Origin: Megaustenia siamemsis
Lineage: Eukaryota; Mollusca; Gastropoda; Stylommatophora; Ariophantidae
Reading direction: 5' to 3'
DNA length: 64,000 nucleotides
Assembly (NCBI GenBank): GCA_032433765.1
Contig: JAVIAB010000047.1
Location: forward strand, 19,501,011 to 19,565,010
Below the pieces are notes generated by a model. The model was not told where the DNA came from. It was given only the letters and a program-made list of their open reading frames with translations, and made no database searches. Position numbers and translations under genes: made by a program. Positions 12,251-22,421 of this stretch are shown in pieces (the first letter of the stretch is position 1; each line of letters opens with the position of its first letter).

Positions 12251-12589
12251 GGCACATTACTTTATATTTAAATTTACCAAATGTAGAAGCTGTCTTTTAA
12301 ATTCTATTACTAAAATTGTTTAGTAAATGTAAAGACAGCCGCCATGAATTGTATTCATGAAATGTGGTCGGTTTGTGTATGTTTATGGAGGATGTGACAA
12401 GAATGTCTTTAATTTGTCCTGCTTTCCAAAATAATTATCTCCTTCCTCCTTTCAGATAATCTTTGAAATCTGAAGTGTTGGTCAGCATGTAGCCACTGTA
12501 GTGAAGTGAACCCATACATCTTGTAACGGCAATGTCTTCTTCGTGCATTTTAATTATTAACTAGGCACTTCAGACATGTATTTGAAGTA
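12251..12589. repeat. Shared module 1/2 spacer
   Basis: About 12290-12430 resembles 34010-34140 (for example 'attcatgaaatgtggtc' against 'actcatgaaatatggtc'). No gene seen. Confidence 0.55.
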
Positions 12590-12755
12590 ATAGCTATGGA
12601 TTAGACATACATTGCGGAGACCAACTGAGAATATTACACGACAAGCCATTTTTTTTAAATCTCCAGGGGAGGAGACAAAGAGAAAGACCAACTTGTTCTT
12701 TGGAAAAGACAGGCGTAAGAAGAAATGAAGAGGATGGGGAGGATATCGAATAATC
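12590..12755 (+). mobile_element. LINE-C tail, 5' part
   Basis: Encodes RRPTENITRQA..., a decayed 'processed tail' related to LRKPTERITQQA at 34560. The KRMGRISNNL motif follows just before the TTAA element. The rest of the tail resumes at 13849. Confidence 0.75.
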
Positions 12756-12759
12756 TTAA

Positions 12760-13844
12760 ACTCTTTTCGGACTATTATCCGACACATCGGTTCTATTAAA
12801 TTTATTAGTTCTAACCACTCACCGACACGTCGGTTATGTCGGGTGTGGCTGAATATTTGATTCGTTTTCACTGATTTTCGTTTTTATTTCAACCAATACT
12901 TGATTTCCGGAAGTAGGAGAGTTCTCTCTCTTGATCTTTCTGTTTATACCGGCATGGTCGAAGTTTCGAACGTTGGAAAATGTTTAATTTATATTTATTG
13001 TTTATTTCCCAAATTGTGGCCACGCCACTTGTTGATACTTCTTGCAGTCGACCAAAACGATATAGTGCAGAACAAGCTAGATCTATGTTCGAAACCTTGT
13101 TATTAAGTGATTCAGAAATAGAGTATTCATAGTATTTAGACTTGGACAATAATTTTGTTGTGATAATGGGTCGGAATATTGGCAAAAGTTATGATAAAAA
13201 GGTAAGACGATCTGGCTTATGTTTAGCTAGTGGATGCCTTCTATTCCAGCACTATCAGTGCCTCAGAGGAATCGAGTGGTAGTTATTCTGATAACGAAAC
13301 AGGTACTTTAGGAACATATCACACAAAATAAGTCCAGTTGTGTAAATAAAAATAATAAACTTGATTTGTAAATAATATTGTTATAACGTCACATAATTTT
13401 ATAATATTTTTCATTCGTCGATCATTTACAAAAAATGTTCATAATGTCGTTATTTGTGGACATAAATTATTCAAATAAACTGTATTTTGGAGGAATTTGG
13501 ATTATGTTGTGTATTATTTCAAGACAAATGGATAGCAACACATTTAAAAATGGAAAAGGATAAGTAAATTACAATTTTTAAATTAAAAATGATCTACCTT
13601 GAATATTTTATATTTAAAAAAAATATTTTATTCCTTTAAATAATCACATATCATAAATATATTGCTATTTTCATTTTCTGTATCCATTTCCCTTCCGATG
13701 ATGTATAACATATGCCACGTTTATCTAAATTATTGTGTGAAGTAGTCAAATGAAAAAGGTATATGGTTACATTTCTGGAAGCAGGAAAATTAACCTGGTC
13801 CAAATCTGAAAATTCCTATTTTCTGTTCTGGTCCTGAAAGAGTT
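12760..13844. mobile_element. 1085-bp TTAA-target (piggyBac-like) element
   Basis: Precisely flanked by TTAA at 12756-12759 and 13845-13848. The ends are imperfect inverted repeats: ACTCTTTTCGGACT on the left and AACTCTTTCAGGACC from the right. It separates two parts of the LINE-C tail, and the paralogous tail at 34525-34812 lacks it. Inside, about 13080-13140 reads an acidic SDSEIEYS stretch followed by a stop, which may be a relic of a transposase N-terminus. No intact transposase. Superfamily call rests on the TTAA TSD and the termini. Confidence 0.78.
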
Positions 13845-13848
13845 TTAA

Positions 13849-14515
13849 AAGAATGGGCAAGATATCGAATAATCTTAAGAAAATGGGGAAGCTATCAATT
13901 AATCTTAAGAAAATGGGGAAGATATCGAATAATCTTAAGAAAATGGGGAAGATATCAATTAATCTTAAGAGAATAGGGAAGATATCGAATAATCTTAAGA
14001 GAATGGGGAAGATATCAAATAACCTTAAGAGAATGGGGAAGATATCGAATAATCTTAAGAAAATGGGGAAGCTATCAATTAATCTTAAGAGAATAGGGAA
14101 GATATCGAATAATCTTAAGAGAATGGGGAAGATATCAAATAACCTTAATAGAATGTGGAAGATATCGAATAACCTTAAGAGAATGGGGAAGATATCGAAT
14201 AATCTGAAGAGAATGGGGAAGATATCGAATAATCTTAAGAGAATGGGGAAGATATCGAATAATCTTAAGAGAATGGGGAAGATATCGAATAATCTTAAGA
14301 GAATGGGGAAGATATCGAATAATCTTAAGAGAATGGGGAAGATATCGAATAATCTTAAGAGAATGGGGAAGATATCGAATAATCTTAAGAGAATGGGGAA
14401 GATATCGAATAATCTTTAGAGAATGGGGAAGATATCGAATAATCTTAAGAAAATGGGGAAGGTATCGAGTAATCTTAAGAGAATGGGGAAGATATCGAAT
14501 AATCTTAAGAGAATG
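13849..14515 (+). repeat. 30-bp minisatellite, about 22 copies, inside LINE-C
   Basis: The unit 'aagagaatggggaagatatc' plus 'gaataatctt' repeats every 30 bp in perfect register. As 30 is a multiple of 3, the frame KRMGKISNNL stays open for 188 residues. The same peptide occurs once in the LINE-C tail, and the array ends directly into the normal LINE-C C-terminus. Each unit contains a TTAA. Confidence 0.97.
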
Positions 14516-14585
14516 GCAACAAATGGAACGGTCTGGAAAGTGTTTGCTAAAGATCTAAACTCCACAGGGAGCTGAAAGGAAGAAT
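14516..14585 (+). mobile_element. LINE-C tail, 3' end
   Basis: Encodes KRMATNGTVWKVFAKDLNST, then Gly-Ser and a stop. This matches KRMAKNRKTWKVFVEDLCST of the copy at 34525-34812. Confidence 0.85.
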
Positions 14586-15189
14586 AACAAGACTTTCTTT
14601 TTTTTGTAGCGATAGCTTTGGAATATTTATGTTATTGGGACACATCGATTTTATGACAGTTTAATCTTTGATTTGCTACCAATTTCTTGCTTGTTTGGTT
14701 TTGTAATTCTTGACATTTTTTATTGTTAGCTTTTTACGTATTGGCTCTTGCTTCTAATGAAGGGTAGTAGAATCAAATAAATGTACAACCAGTAGCATGC
14801 TGGCATAGGTGACCATGACTCTCACAAATGTGTATCTCTGCCATTTATTATTTTTAATGTTGACTTTTTTTTAACTACTTACTTTTAAAAACTGTCTGAT
14901 ACATTTTTGTCTGTTTTCCTCTGCTTCTTCTTCTTTTCATTTTTCTGTTGTTTAAAAATATTACATTTATTACTTCCTCTAACCATGGCCAACATAATTA
15001 TAATTATCTCCTAATTTTAGAAGTTATCTATTTTTTTTCTTTCAGCATCTTCAGAAAATCTAAGGGGAATCCTGACACATGTGCACGAACTCCGTAGTGA
15101 AGAATTGGCTTCCTGCCGCTATCGGATTGTTCACTGAGTAAGTGAGTAAAGAAAATGTTTTTTTTATACCTCTATCCCTCACGTTGCTG
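14586..15189. repeat. Shared module 1/2 spacer
   Basis: Aligns by eye with 34813-35478: 'tacgtattggctcttgct', 'agcatgctggcataggtga' and 'gaactccgtagtg'. At 15112-15141 lies one unit-like copy of the 29-bp repeat found after the PLE. No gene seen. Confidence 0.65.
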
Positions 15190-16200
15190 GCCTAATAGCT
15201 CTTCAATTCTATCTCGACCAAAGAAAACACCCATTTGTGGATACTTTCACTCTCCTCCGCCACACCGAACTTGTTCTCAACCTTAATACTTTCGAATTCA
15301 ATAGCTATGACCAAGTCGGTGGTGTAGCTATGGGAACCAAGATGGGTCCCAGTTACGCTTGCCTGTTTATAGGTCACATTGAACATCAAATACTGAACTC
15401 CTACCGTGGCCCCTTTCCCCTTAAATACCTCAGGGAAATCGATGACGGCTTTGGACTGACTGACTTGGTGGAAAATAACATCTCCAGGTTCATCGACTAC
15501 ATTGGCAACTTTCATAATTCCATCAAGGTCATATCACATATCTCGTCCGTCACCTTTCTTGATCTATAGTCTCCCTGGGTACCTCCTGCCTCCACACTTC
15601 AGTCTTCTATATGTTATCTTCTCTACACCTCGGGTACCTCCTGCCTCCACACTTCAGTCTTCTATAAACCCACAGACGCCCAATGTTATCTTCTCTACAC
15701 CTCGTCTAATCCATGTCACTGCAGAGATTCGATTCTATTTTCTCATTTTACGACTTCGTCGTATCTGCCAGGACAATCACGATTTTCTCCAGCAGGCCCA
15801 CTTGATGCTACATTTCTTTAGGCGTCATCTCTATCCTGACTCGGTTCTTCAATCTGCCTTCCAACGAACTCTCGACATTTCCCGGCCGATGGCACTCACC
15901 CCACCCACCCGCCGTTCCTCTGATAGGACCATACTTACTCTCACCTACCACCCTTACAATTTGACTGTAGTGAGGACCCTTAACCGGTACCGCTCCATTC
16001 TTAACTCGGATCTCACAACCAGCATACTTTTTAGTGATCCTCCCTTGGTCGCCTCCTCCGCTCAAACCACAAACACCTTGGTACTGTTCGATGTGGACGT
16101 CGAGTTGGCAGAACTTGTGATTACTTGGCCGAAACATCGATTTGTACTTTGTTTCTTACCTATGTCAAGCTGTTACCATATCACTTTTCTCTCTCTTTTT
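15190..16200 (+). mobile_element. Penelope-like element, truncated
   Basis: Encodes the PLE reverse-transcriptase core GGVAMGTKMGPSYACLFIGH (15322-15381), then REIDDGFG at the catalytic position (usually Y/FxDD, so the residue before the DD pair is altered). DNHDFLQQAHLMLHFFRR and RTILTLTYHPYNLT follow. A frameshift and a partial direct duplication ('ggtacctcctgcctccacac') lie at about 15565-15720. The GIY-YIG endonuclease is missing. The 3' end carries 'ttggccgaaacatcga' and a T-rich tail. Confidence 0.87.
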
Positions 16201-16214
16201 TTTTAAATTGTCAT

Positions 16215-17605
16215 TGTTCTTTGAGTTCCTACATTTGCCTGAAAATTCATTGAGTTCTTTACGTTGTCTGATTGCTCATTGAGTTACTGCAGCGGTACGA
16301 TTGTTCATTGAGTTACTGACGCTGTTGTTCATTAAGTTCTTGACGCTGTGGATTGTTCATTAAGTTCTTGACGCTGTTGGATTGTTCATTGAGTTACTGA
16401 CGCTGTCGGATTGTTCATTGAGTTTCTGACGCTGTCTGATTGTTCATCGAGTTTCTGACGCTGTCTGATCATCGAGTTTCTGACGCTGTCTGATTGTTCA
16501 TTGAGTTTCTGACGCTGTCTGATTGTTCATCGAGTTTCTGACGCTGTCTGATTGTTCATGAGTTTTGACGCTGTCTGATTGTTCATCGAGTTTCTGACGC
16601 TGTCTGATTGTTCATTGAGTTTCTGACGCTGTCTGATTGTTCATCGAGTTTCTGACGCTGTCTGATTGTTCATTGAGTTTCTGACGCTGTCTGATTGTTC
16701 ATCGAGTTTCTGACGCTGTCGGATTGTTCATTGATGTCGCTGTCTGATTGTTCATCGAGTTCCTGTCGCTGTCGGATTGTTCATTGAGTTACTGTCGCTG
16801 TCGGATTGTTCATCGAGTTACTGACGCTGTCGGATTGTTCATTGAGTTACTGTCGCTGTCGGATTGTTCATTGAGTTACTGTCGCTGTCGGATTGTTCAT
16901 TGAGTTACTGACGCTGTCGGATTGTTCATTGAGTTACTGACGCTGTCGGATTGTTCATTGAGTTACTGTCGCTGTCGGATTGTTCATCGAGTTACTGACG
17001 CTGTCGGATTGTTCATCGAGTACTGACGCTGTCTGATTGTTTATCGAGTTACTGTCGCTGTCGGATTGTTCATTGAGTTACTGTCGCTGTCGGATTGTTC
17101 ATTGAGTTACTGACGCTGTCGATTGTTCATTGAGTTACTGACGCTGTCTGATTGTTCATCGAGTTCCTGTCGCTGTCGGATTGTTCATTGAGTTTCTGAC
17201 GCTGTCGGATTGTTCATTGATTTCATAACGCTGTCGGATTGTTCATTGAGTTTCTGACGCTGTCTGATTGTTCATTGAGTTTCTGACGCTGTCTGATTGT
17301 TCATTGAGTTTCTGACGCTGTCGGATTGTTCATTGAGTTTCTGACGCTGTCGGATTGTTCATTGAGTTTCTGACGCTGTCAAATTGTTCATTGATTTCAT
17401 AACGCTGTCGGATTGTTCATTGAGTTTCTGACGCTGTCGGATTGTTCATTGAGTTTCTGACGCTGTCGGATTGTTTATTGAGTTTCTGACGCTGTCAGTT
17501 TGTTCATTGAGTTTCTGACGCTGTCGGATTGTTCATTGAGTTACTGACGCTGTCGGCTTGTTCATTGAGTTCTTAACGCAGTCGGATTGTTCATTGAGTT
17601 CCTAG
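16215..17605. repeat. 29-bp minisatellite, about 47 copies
   Basis: Units with 'gttcattgagtttctgacgc' recur every 29 bp, with many point variants and some shortened units. A related single unit lies at 15112-15141 on the other side of the PLE. Confidence 0.95.
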
Positions 17606-17884
17606 AGAGAAGATGAGATACTGCCGTAGTGTTATTTATTCCTAATGTCGATCATGTCGTAGTTTGTGCACCTCTTATCTTCATGATGATCTGTTTGAAC
17701 TCTCTTGCAGCTGGAGGTATGATTGTGTTTGCACTCTGTAGCAGGTACAAAGGAGAAAATTATGTTTCTCTTTGGAATTGAAATGACTGATGTATTTCCA
17801 TGTTAGAAGTGAGGTAATGGGGCAAAACTCCTCTATGTATTTGTTGGACATTGTTCAACTGTGATTTTAATCCGCCTTACACCC
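17606..17884. repeat. Shared module 1/2 spacer
   Basis: Resembles 37255-37545 ('gtagcaggtacaaaggag' against 'gtagcagataaaaacacg', and the 'atgattttaatc' end). No gene seen. Confidence 0.55.
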
Positions 17885-18731
17885 AGGCAGCTCGTAGAGA
17901 AGAAAATAGAATATCAAAAGAATCTCTGCATAGCATTTATGGGTCAAGAGAAAGCTTTCGATTGGCTGTATATAAATGTACAATGGCAAACATTAACTAA
18001 CTAACTAATAATGACTAGAGTAAATTACCAACTTATTATATGTTTCAAGGGATTTTATTGTAACTTAAGATGCGTAATTAGAAAAAATAATGGAACATCA
18101 AAACCATTCGCAGTAACATCTGGATTAAGACAAGGGTGTGTATTGTCACCACTCTATTTATGTCTTACATCGACAAAAGATGCAAAGATTCCAAGTAACA
18201 AATTAAAGATATAAGCAAACTACTTCTTGTTGACGGTCAGGACCTAATAGCTTTCAAATAAACAAAACTGTAACAACATCTGCAGTCCTGGAATAAAGAA
18301 TGTAAAATAAATAACATGAAAATAAGAAATGACGAAACAAGACATTTTAATGGGAAGAAAAAGGAAGACGTTAAACATTAGCACTAGAACAACAAGTTAT
18401 AAACACGTGACAAACTTAAAATATATGGGAATAACAAGAAGGCAAAATTGATACAGGAATAGACATCTGATGCAACAAGGAAAAGCAAGTATTGGGACAG
18501 CTATACATCAACACAAAGAAAAATTGTCACGGTAAAGAAATACATCAACATGCGAAGCTGCAGTGAAGCTGTTTTTGAGGAGAAATAAAAAATAAAATAA
18601 AATAAAAGAATAGATAAAAACAGTATGGTTAAACCTTCACGTAACAAGTGGACAGCACAAACTAGAATAACGTTTCGGCTCAATTGGCCTTCAGCAGAAA
18701 CAAACATGCAACACACATACAAATATGTATT

Positions 18732-18792
<61 letters not shown>

Positions 18793-19400
18793 TCATATTT
18801 GCATGTGTGTTGTATATTCGTACCTGCTGAAGGCCCATTGAGCCGAAACGTCGTACTGGTTTGTGTTGTCCACTTGTTACATGAAGTTTTAACCATACCG
18901 TTTTTTTTCTATGTTTTTACTGTATATGTATTTTTCATTTCTCAATACAAAGTAATACCTATTGTCACCAAGTAAAATCTTATACAGGGTATAATTCACG
19001 CATTGTCTTGTCAATATCCAACATTGCCATTTAGGAATAAGCATGAAAGAAAGTTTGTCACCACAGAGATGAGATGTCAGAGAGAAACTATTGGAGTGAC
19101 TAGAAACGATACAATTAGAAATTGCATATAAGAGAAAGCATTGAACCAATCCTGAGCTACTTATAAAGCAGAGAAAAACAAAAAAAGCTGGTTTGCCCAC
19201 ATTAAAAGACCGCCCTGCGATTCACTACAAAACAGAGCACATAAAAAAAAAGAGAAGGGAAGCAAACCCAGAGTTAGATGGATAGACAGTAAAAAACAAA
19301 CGATACAACAGCATCATGTGGTTATGAGTGAAGTCGCCAAAAGGATTTTTAAAATCTCATTTTTCAAATAGGTAGAAAAGGAAGTGAAGAGAAATAAAAA
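17885..19400 (+). mobile_element. LINE-E, decayed
   Basis: Fragments in order: motif-A-like AFMGQEKAFDWL (about 17930-17970), FAVTSGLRQGCVLSPLYL (about 18105-18160), NLKYMGI (about 18415), EMRCQRETIGVTRNDTIRN (about 19070-19120), then FAHIKRPP and KPRVRWID (about 19190-19290). This is the order of reverse transcriptase palm to C-terminal tail of a non-LTR element. It is riddled with frameshifts and is interrupted by the hairpin at 18622-18903. Confidence 0.78.
18622..18903. mobile_element. Hairpin element: about 110-bp inverted arms around (AT)n
   Basis: The left arm runs from 'gtatggttaaaccttcacgt' to an (AT)n core at about 18735-18786. The right arm is its reverse complement, ending 'aagttttaaccatac'. 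The arms include 'gccgaaacgtcgta', seen near PLE 3' ends. It sits inside LINE-E. A related half arm lies at about 20095-20180. Element class uncertain: it could be a fold-back transposon or two PLE termini head to head. Confidence 0.7.
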
Positions 19401-20400
19401 GGGAAGAAAAAATCACGTAAAAATGTAATGTTTTCTACTTATTCATCATACTCTAACCTTGCAAAACACACTTGCACATACACAAAAACAAACAAAACAT
19501 ACATCTGCGGGTGAAGTACACATTTCCAGTTACTCTTTTGCCAAATATGCCATAATTTTCACAATAAAGTATATATATCCATATTATTTTATAATTTTAA
19601 AATTTACATTTTATTGTTTATTTTTTAAATTATTGTTTCCGTTAGCACTCCTCCCGACGCAAGCAACCGCCAAGTATACATGTCCACCTCACCATTGATT
19701 GCATTAAAGTAACAGAAACTCCATGTTAAAGAGGAAATAAGAAAGTGATTGAAACACTTGTTTATTATCACATTTTGAAATTTAACAAATGGGTATAACA
19801 ATGTTGTCGTAAGTGATAAATTAAGTATAGAAATTGTTATAAAAAAATAACTTCAAAAGAGTATATCTCATATTGTAAAAAAACATTTTAAGGCATAAAT
19901 CAATTTAATGGAATAAATTGTATAAACCTCTGTTAATAACAGCAACACAGAACACGTACGCAGTCACATGCACGTCCGGCAATAAAAACAGCATACTTGT
20001 ATACAGAGTAAAGACATCAAGATGCATAGAGACATGCGAAGTTGCTGTAAAGTTGATGATAATAATGACATTTTTTAAAAAAAAAGATAAAAAAGTGGTA
20101 TGGTAACAGCTTTACGTAGGTGAGAAACAAAACAAAAGTCGAACAACGTTTCGGCCATATAGGCTTTCAGAATAAACAGCACAAAAATATAAATATGGAT
20201 ACACACAAAAATCTAATTACATGGCAATAATATGCTAGATTCTCAAAAAGGAACCAGAGCTTGGTCAGCTACTGACTAACCTAAAATTGATAGGCAGGGG
20301 TACTTCGTCCTTGTACACAAATATCATTATAATAACAAAGTAAAAGTAACTGAAACAAAGGCTGTCTTCTTCTTTTCTCTTTCACTGATACCTAAAAGGT
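19401..20400. other. No gene; module spacer and repeat scraps
   Basis: 19500-19980 is shared with 37600-38150 (for example 'ggtgaagtacacatttc'). 20025-20180 carries a half copy of the hairpin arm. No coding feature. Confidence 0.5.
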
Positions 20401-20404
20401 GTCG

Positions 20405-20570
20405 TGGTTTATATCATTTGTCGTTCTTGTTCTGCTCGAATTGTCTGAATTAGTGATTTTCCTTTGTTGTTACATGTCTCTGTCACTGCATCTATCCATC
20501 TTCTTCTGGGTCTTCCTCTTGGTCTTTTTCCATGCATTCTCGAGAAGAACGCCCTTGATGGTGATTGATA
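20405..20570 (-). mobile_element. Short LINE tail fragment
   Basis: The minus strand encodes HGKRPRGRPRRRWIDAV followed by a short tail ending AEQERQ. This is the basic 'KRPRGRPRxRW' motif of non-LTR C-termini. The flanks give no further homology by eye. Confidence 0.6.
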
Positions 20571-21635
20571 ACAAAGGCTATAATTAAGTGTAATGCCGGA
20601 TGATGAAGCTGTATTTGTCGAGCCTGACATTGGAATGATTGACAGTATTATATTGTAATCATGACAGTTGTTTTTTCTTCTTCTTTCTGTACTTTTCTCC
20701 TTTCTCTGCTTCACACCTTCAACTTTAGTCTTAAATAAACATTTTTCACTTCGTTCAGTTTAGTGGCGTTACGGTAATGAGAATTCAGGTTTGCAACAAT
20801 ATTTTATTTTTGTTTCAATTTGTCTTCATTTCACTTTGTATCTTACTCTGCGTATAAAATACAATTGTCTATCTTGTTAGTTTCATCGATATTCTCTCTC
20901 TTTTCCATTTTTTCAGCGGTCAACCTTTCAGACTGAACTATTATTTTATTATCTGCAAGATGTTAAAGATTGTATACATGGATAATTGCTTTAGATTTAA
21001 CTTCAACTCAAATAGTTTAAAATATTAAAGAAGTGAATGAAACCGCCAAATATAATATAATAAAAATACAACAACAAATAGAATGAAATATAAAATATGT
21101 TTTTGACAATTATTATTCTACAGACACAATGTGGATTCAGCTTATGAGGTACTCTTTAAATCAGCTACACGTATATTTGTTACTGAAGATAAAGGTTGCC
21201 CCCATGTTTACATGCCAAAGTTTAAAATAATTTCCAAGCAATGCGATTACGAATGTACGCGGCCTACATTTTACATCATTAATGTATTTCCGTTATGGTA
21301 ACATAAAAATATGTAAATGTAACAGGTTCGACATGTTTCATATAACAGCATTCTATAACAATTGGTAATTCCAATTGGGTACAGAAAAAATAAAAGGAAT
21401 AGACAAATATTTTAAAAATGAAAGAAATAACTTATGAATATTGGACATGTATACCAATCAATTCTTAATTCATTTTATCACGAAGACACAAGAATCTCAA
21501 AAAGTCCTGCTAGAAGTCTAGAAATTAGCGGTTTTTTTGTTTGGAGAAAAGACAGCAAAATGGCACGTGATGCCTTTAAGTGTTACACATGCGGTGTAGG
21601 GTGAATAGTCACACCAGGAATAAATCCTCTGACCT
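20571..21635. other. No gene; module 1/2 shared spacer
   Basis: Patches align with 38340-39180 and 39610-39700 (for example 'gtggattcagcttatgaggt' against 'gtctggattgagattatgcg'). AT-rich. No coding feature recognised. Confidence 0.5.
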
Positions 21636-21639
21636 TCAG

Positions 21640-22190
21640 GCAATAAACGAAAGGTCACGAACCTTTTTAAGAACAAATGAACTATCATTATTAAAATTAG
21701 ATTGTAAAGTAAACAAAAGGCACAACAGCCTACTAAAGGTAATCCTGGAGGGGAAAATACAAGGTTCGTTCGTTCGTTCGCTTTCGTCAGCTTTGACCTC
21801 TGACGAAGTCCCACCCACTCAATTTTGTGGGACTGAATTTTGCGTGTAAAGTCTGTTTTATCCCATTACAGGATGCCCCTCGCCATGCAGGCAGATTTAC
21901 TCCGACTTCAGAGGTACTAATTTTTAGGGAATTAGTAAAACCCAGGTGTCCTCGCCAGGGTACGAACCCCGGCTGTTGCCGTGGTAAGCCAACCACCTAT
22001 CGATTGCGCTAACCGGACACCCCAAAATACAAGGTAAAAGTGGCAGTGGCAGACCAAGACTAACATGGACGAGTAACATCAAAAGATGGACAAATCAGCC
22101 TATGACAACCTGCACCATCAAAGCAAGAGACAGAGCAGAATGGCGCTCCATGGAAGCCAACCTTCGTTGCGGAGACGGCACTCGATGATG
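21640..22190 (+). mobile_element. LINE-B fragment split by a SINE
   Basis: Encodes RHNSLLKVILEGKIQG (21718-21765), then, after the SINE, KSGSGRPRLTWTSNIKRWTN and MTTCTIKARDRAEWR, ending with a GATGATG tail. The two parts join in frame when the SINE and one TSD copy are set aside. Confidence 0.85.
21766..22023 (-). mobile_element. tRNA-derived SINE-3 with 12-bp TSD
   Basis: The reverse complement starts GGGTGTCCGGTTAGCGCAAT (A-box-like TTAGCGCAAT) and has the B-box GGTTCGTACCC. It ends in (CGAA)n. TSD AAAATACAAGGT lies at 21754-21765 and 22024-22035. The clean TSD suggests a fairly recent insertion. Confidence 0.92.
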
Positions 22191-22421
22191 AAAGTAAACA
22201 AAGACTATGTGTACCAAAAGAAGACTCATAATTGAAAGGAAAGAGATTTTTGATAATTTAAAACTTTCGCTTGTTTTCTCTGACATATCAACTTACACTA
22301 AAAGATAAAGACCACAAGTGAATGAGAAAGAAAATACACAACTAGATTGTTACGAAATTAACGGATTTAAAATATCATAAGTTTAAAAAAAATATTGCTG
22401 TTAATGTGCACGGGGATCATC
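22191..22421. other. 3' flank of GIMAP copy 2
   Basis: AT-rich, no feature seen. Probably the 3' untranslated region of the minus-strand gene. Confidence 0.4.

Noticed and set aside
13853..14419. 188-residue repeat protein MGKISNNLKK...
   Set aside because: Open only because the 30-bp unit is a multiple of 3. It is an expanded piece of a dead LINE tail.
16215..17605. CRISPR-like array
   Set aside because: Repeats are contiguous tandem units with no unique spacers, in an animal genome. The same applies to the other minisatellites.
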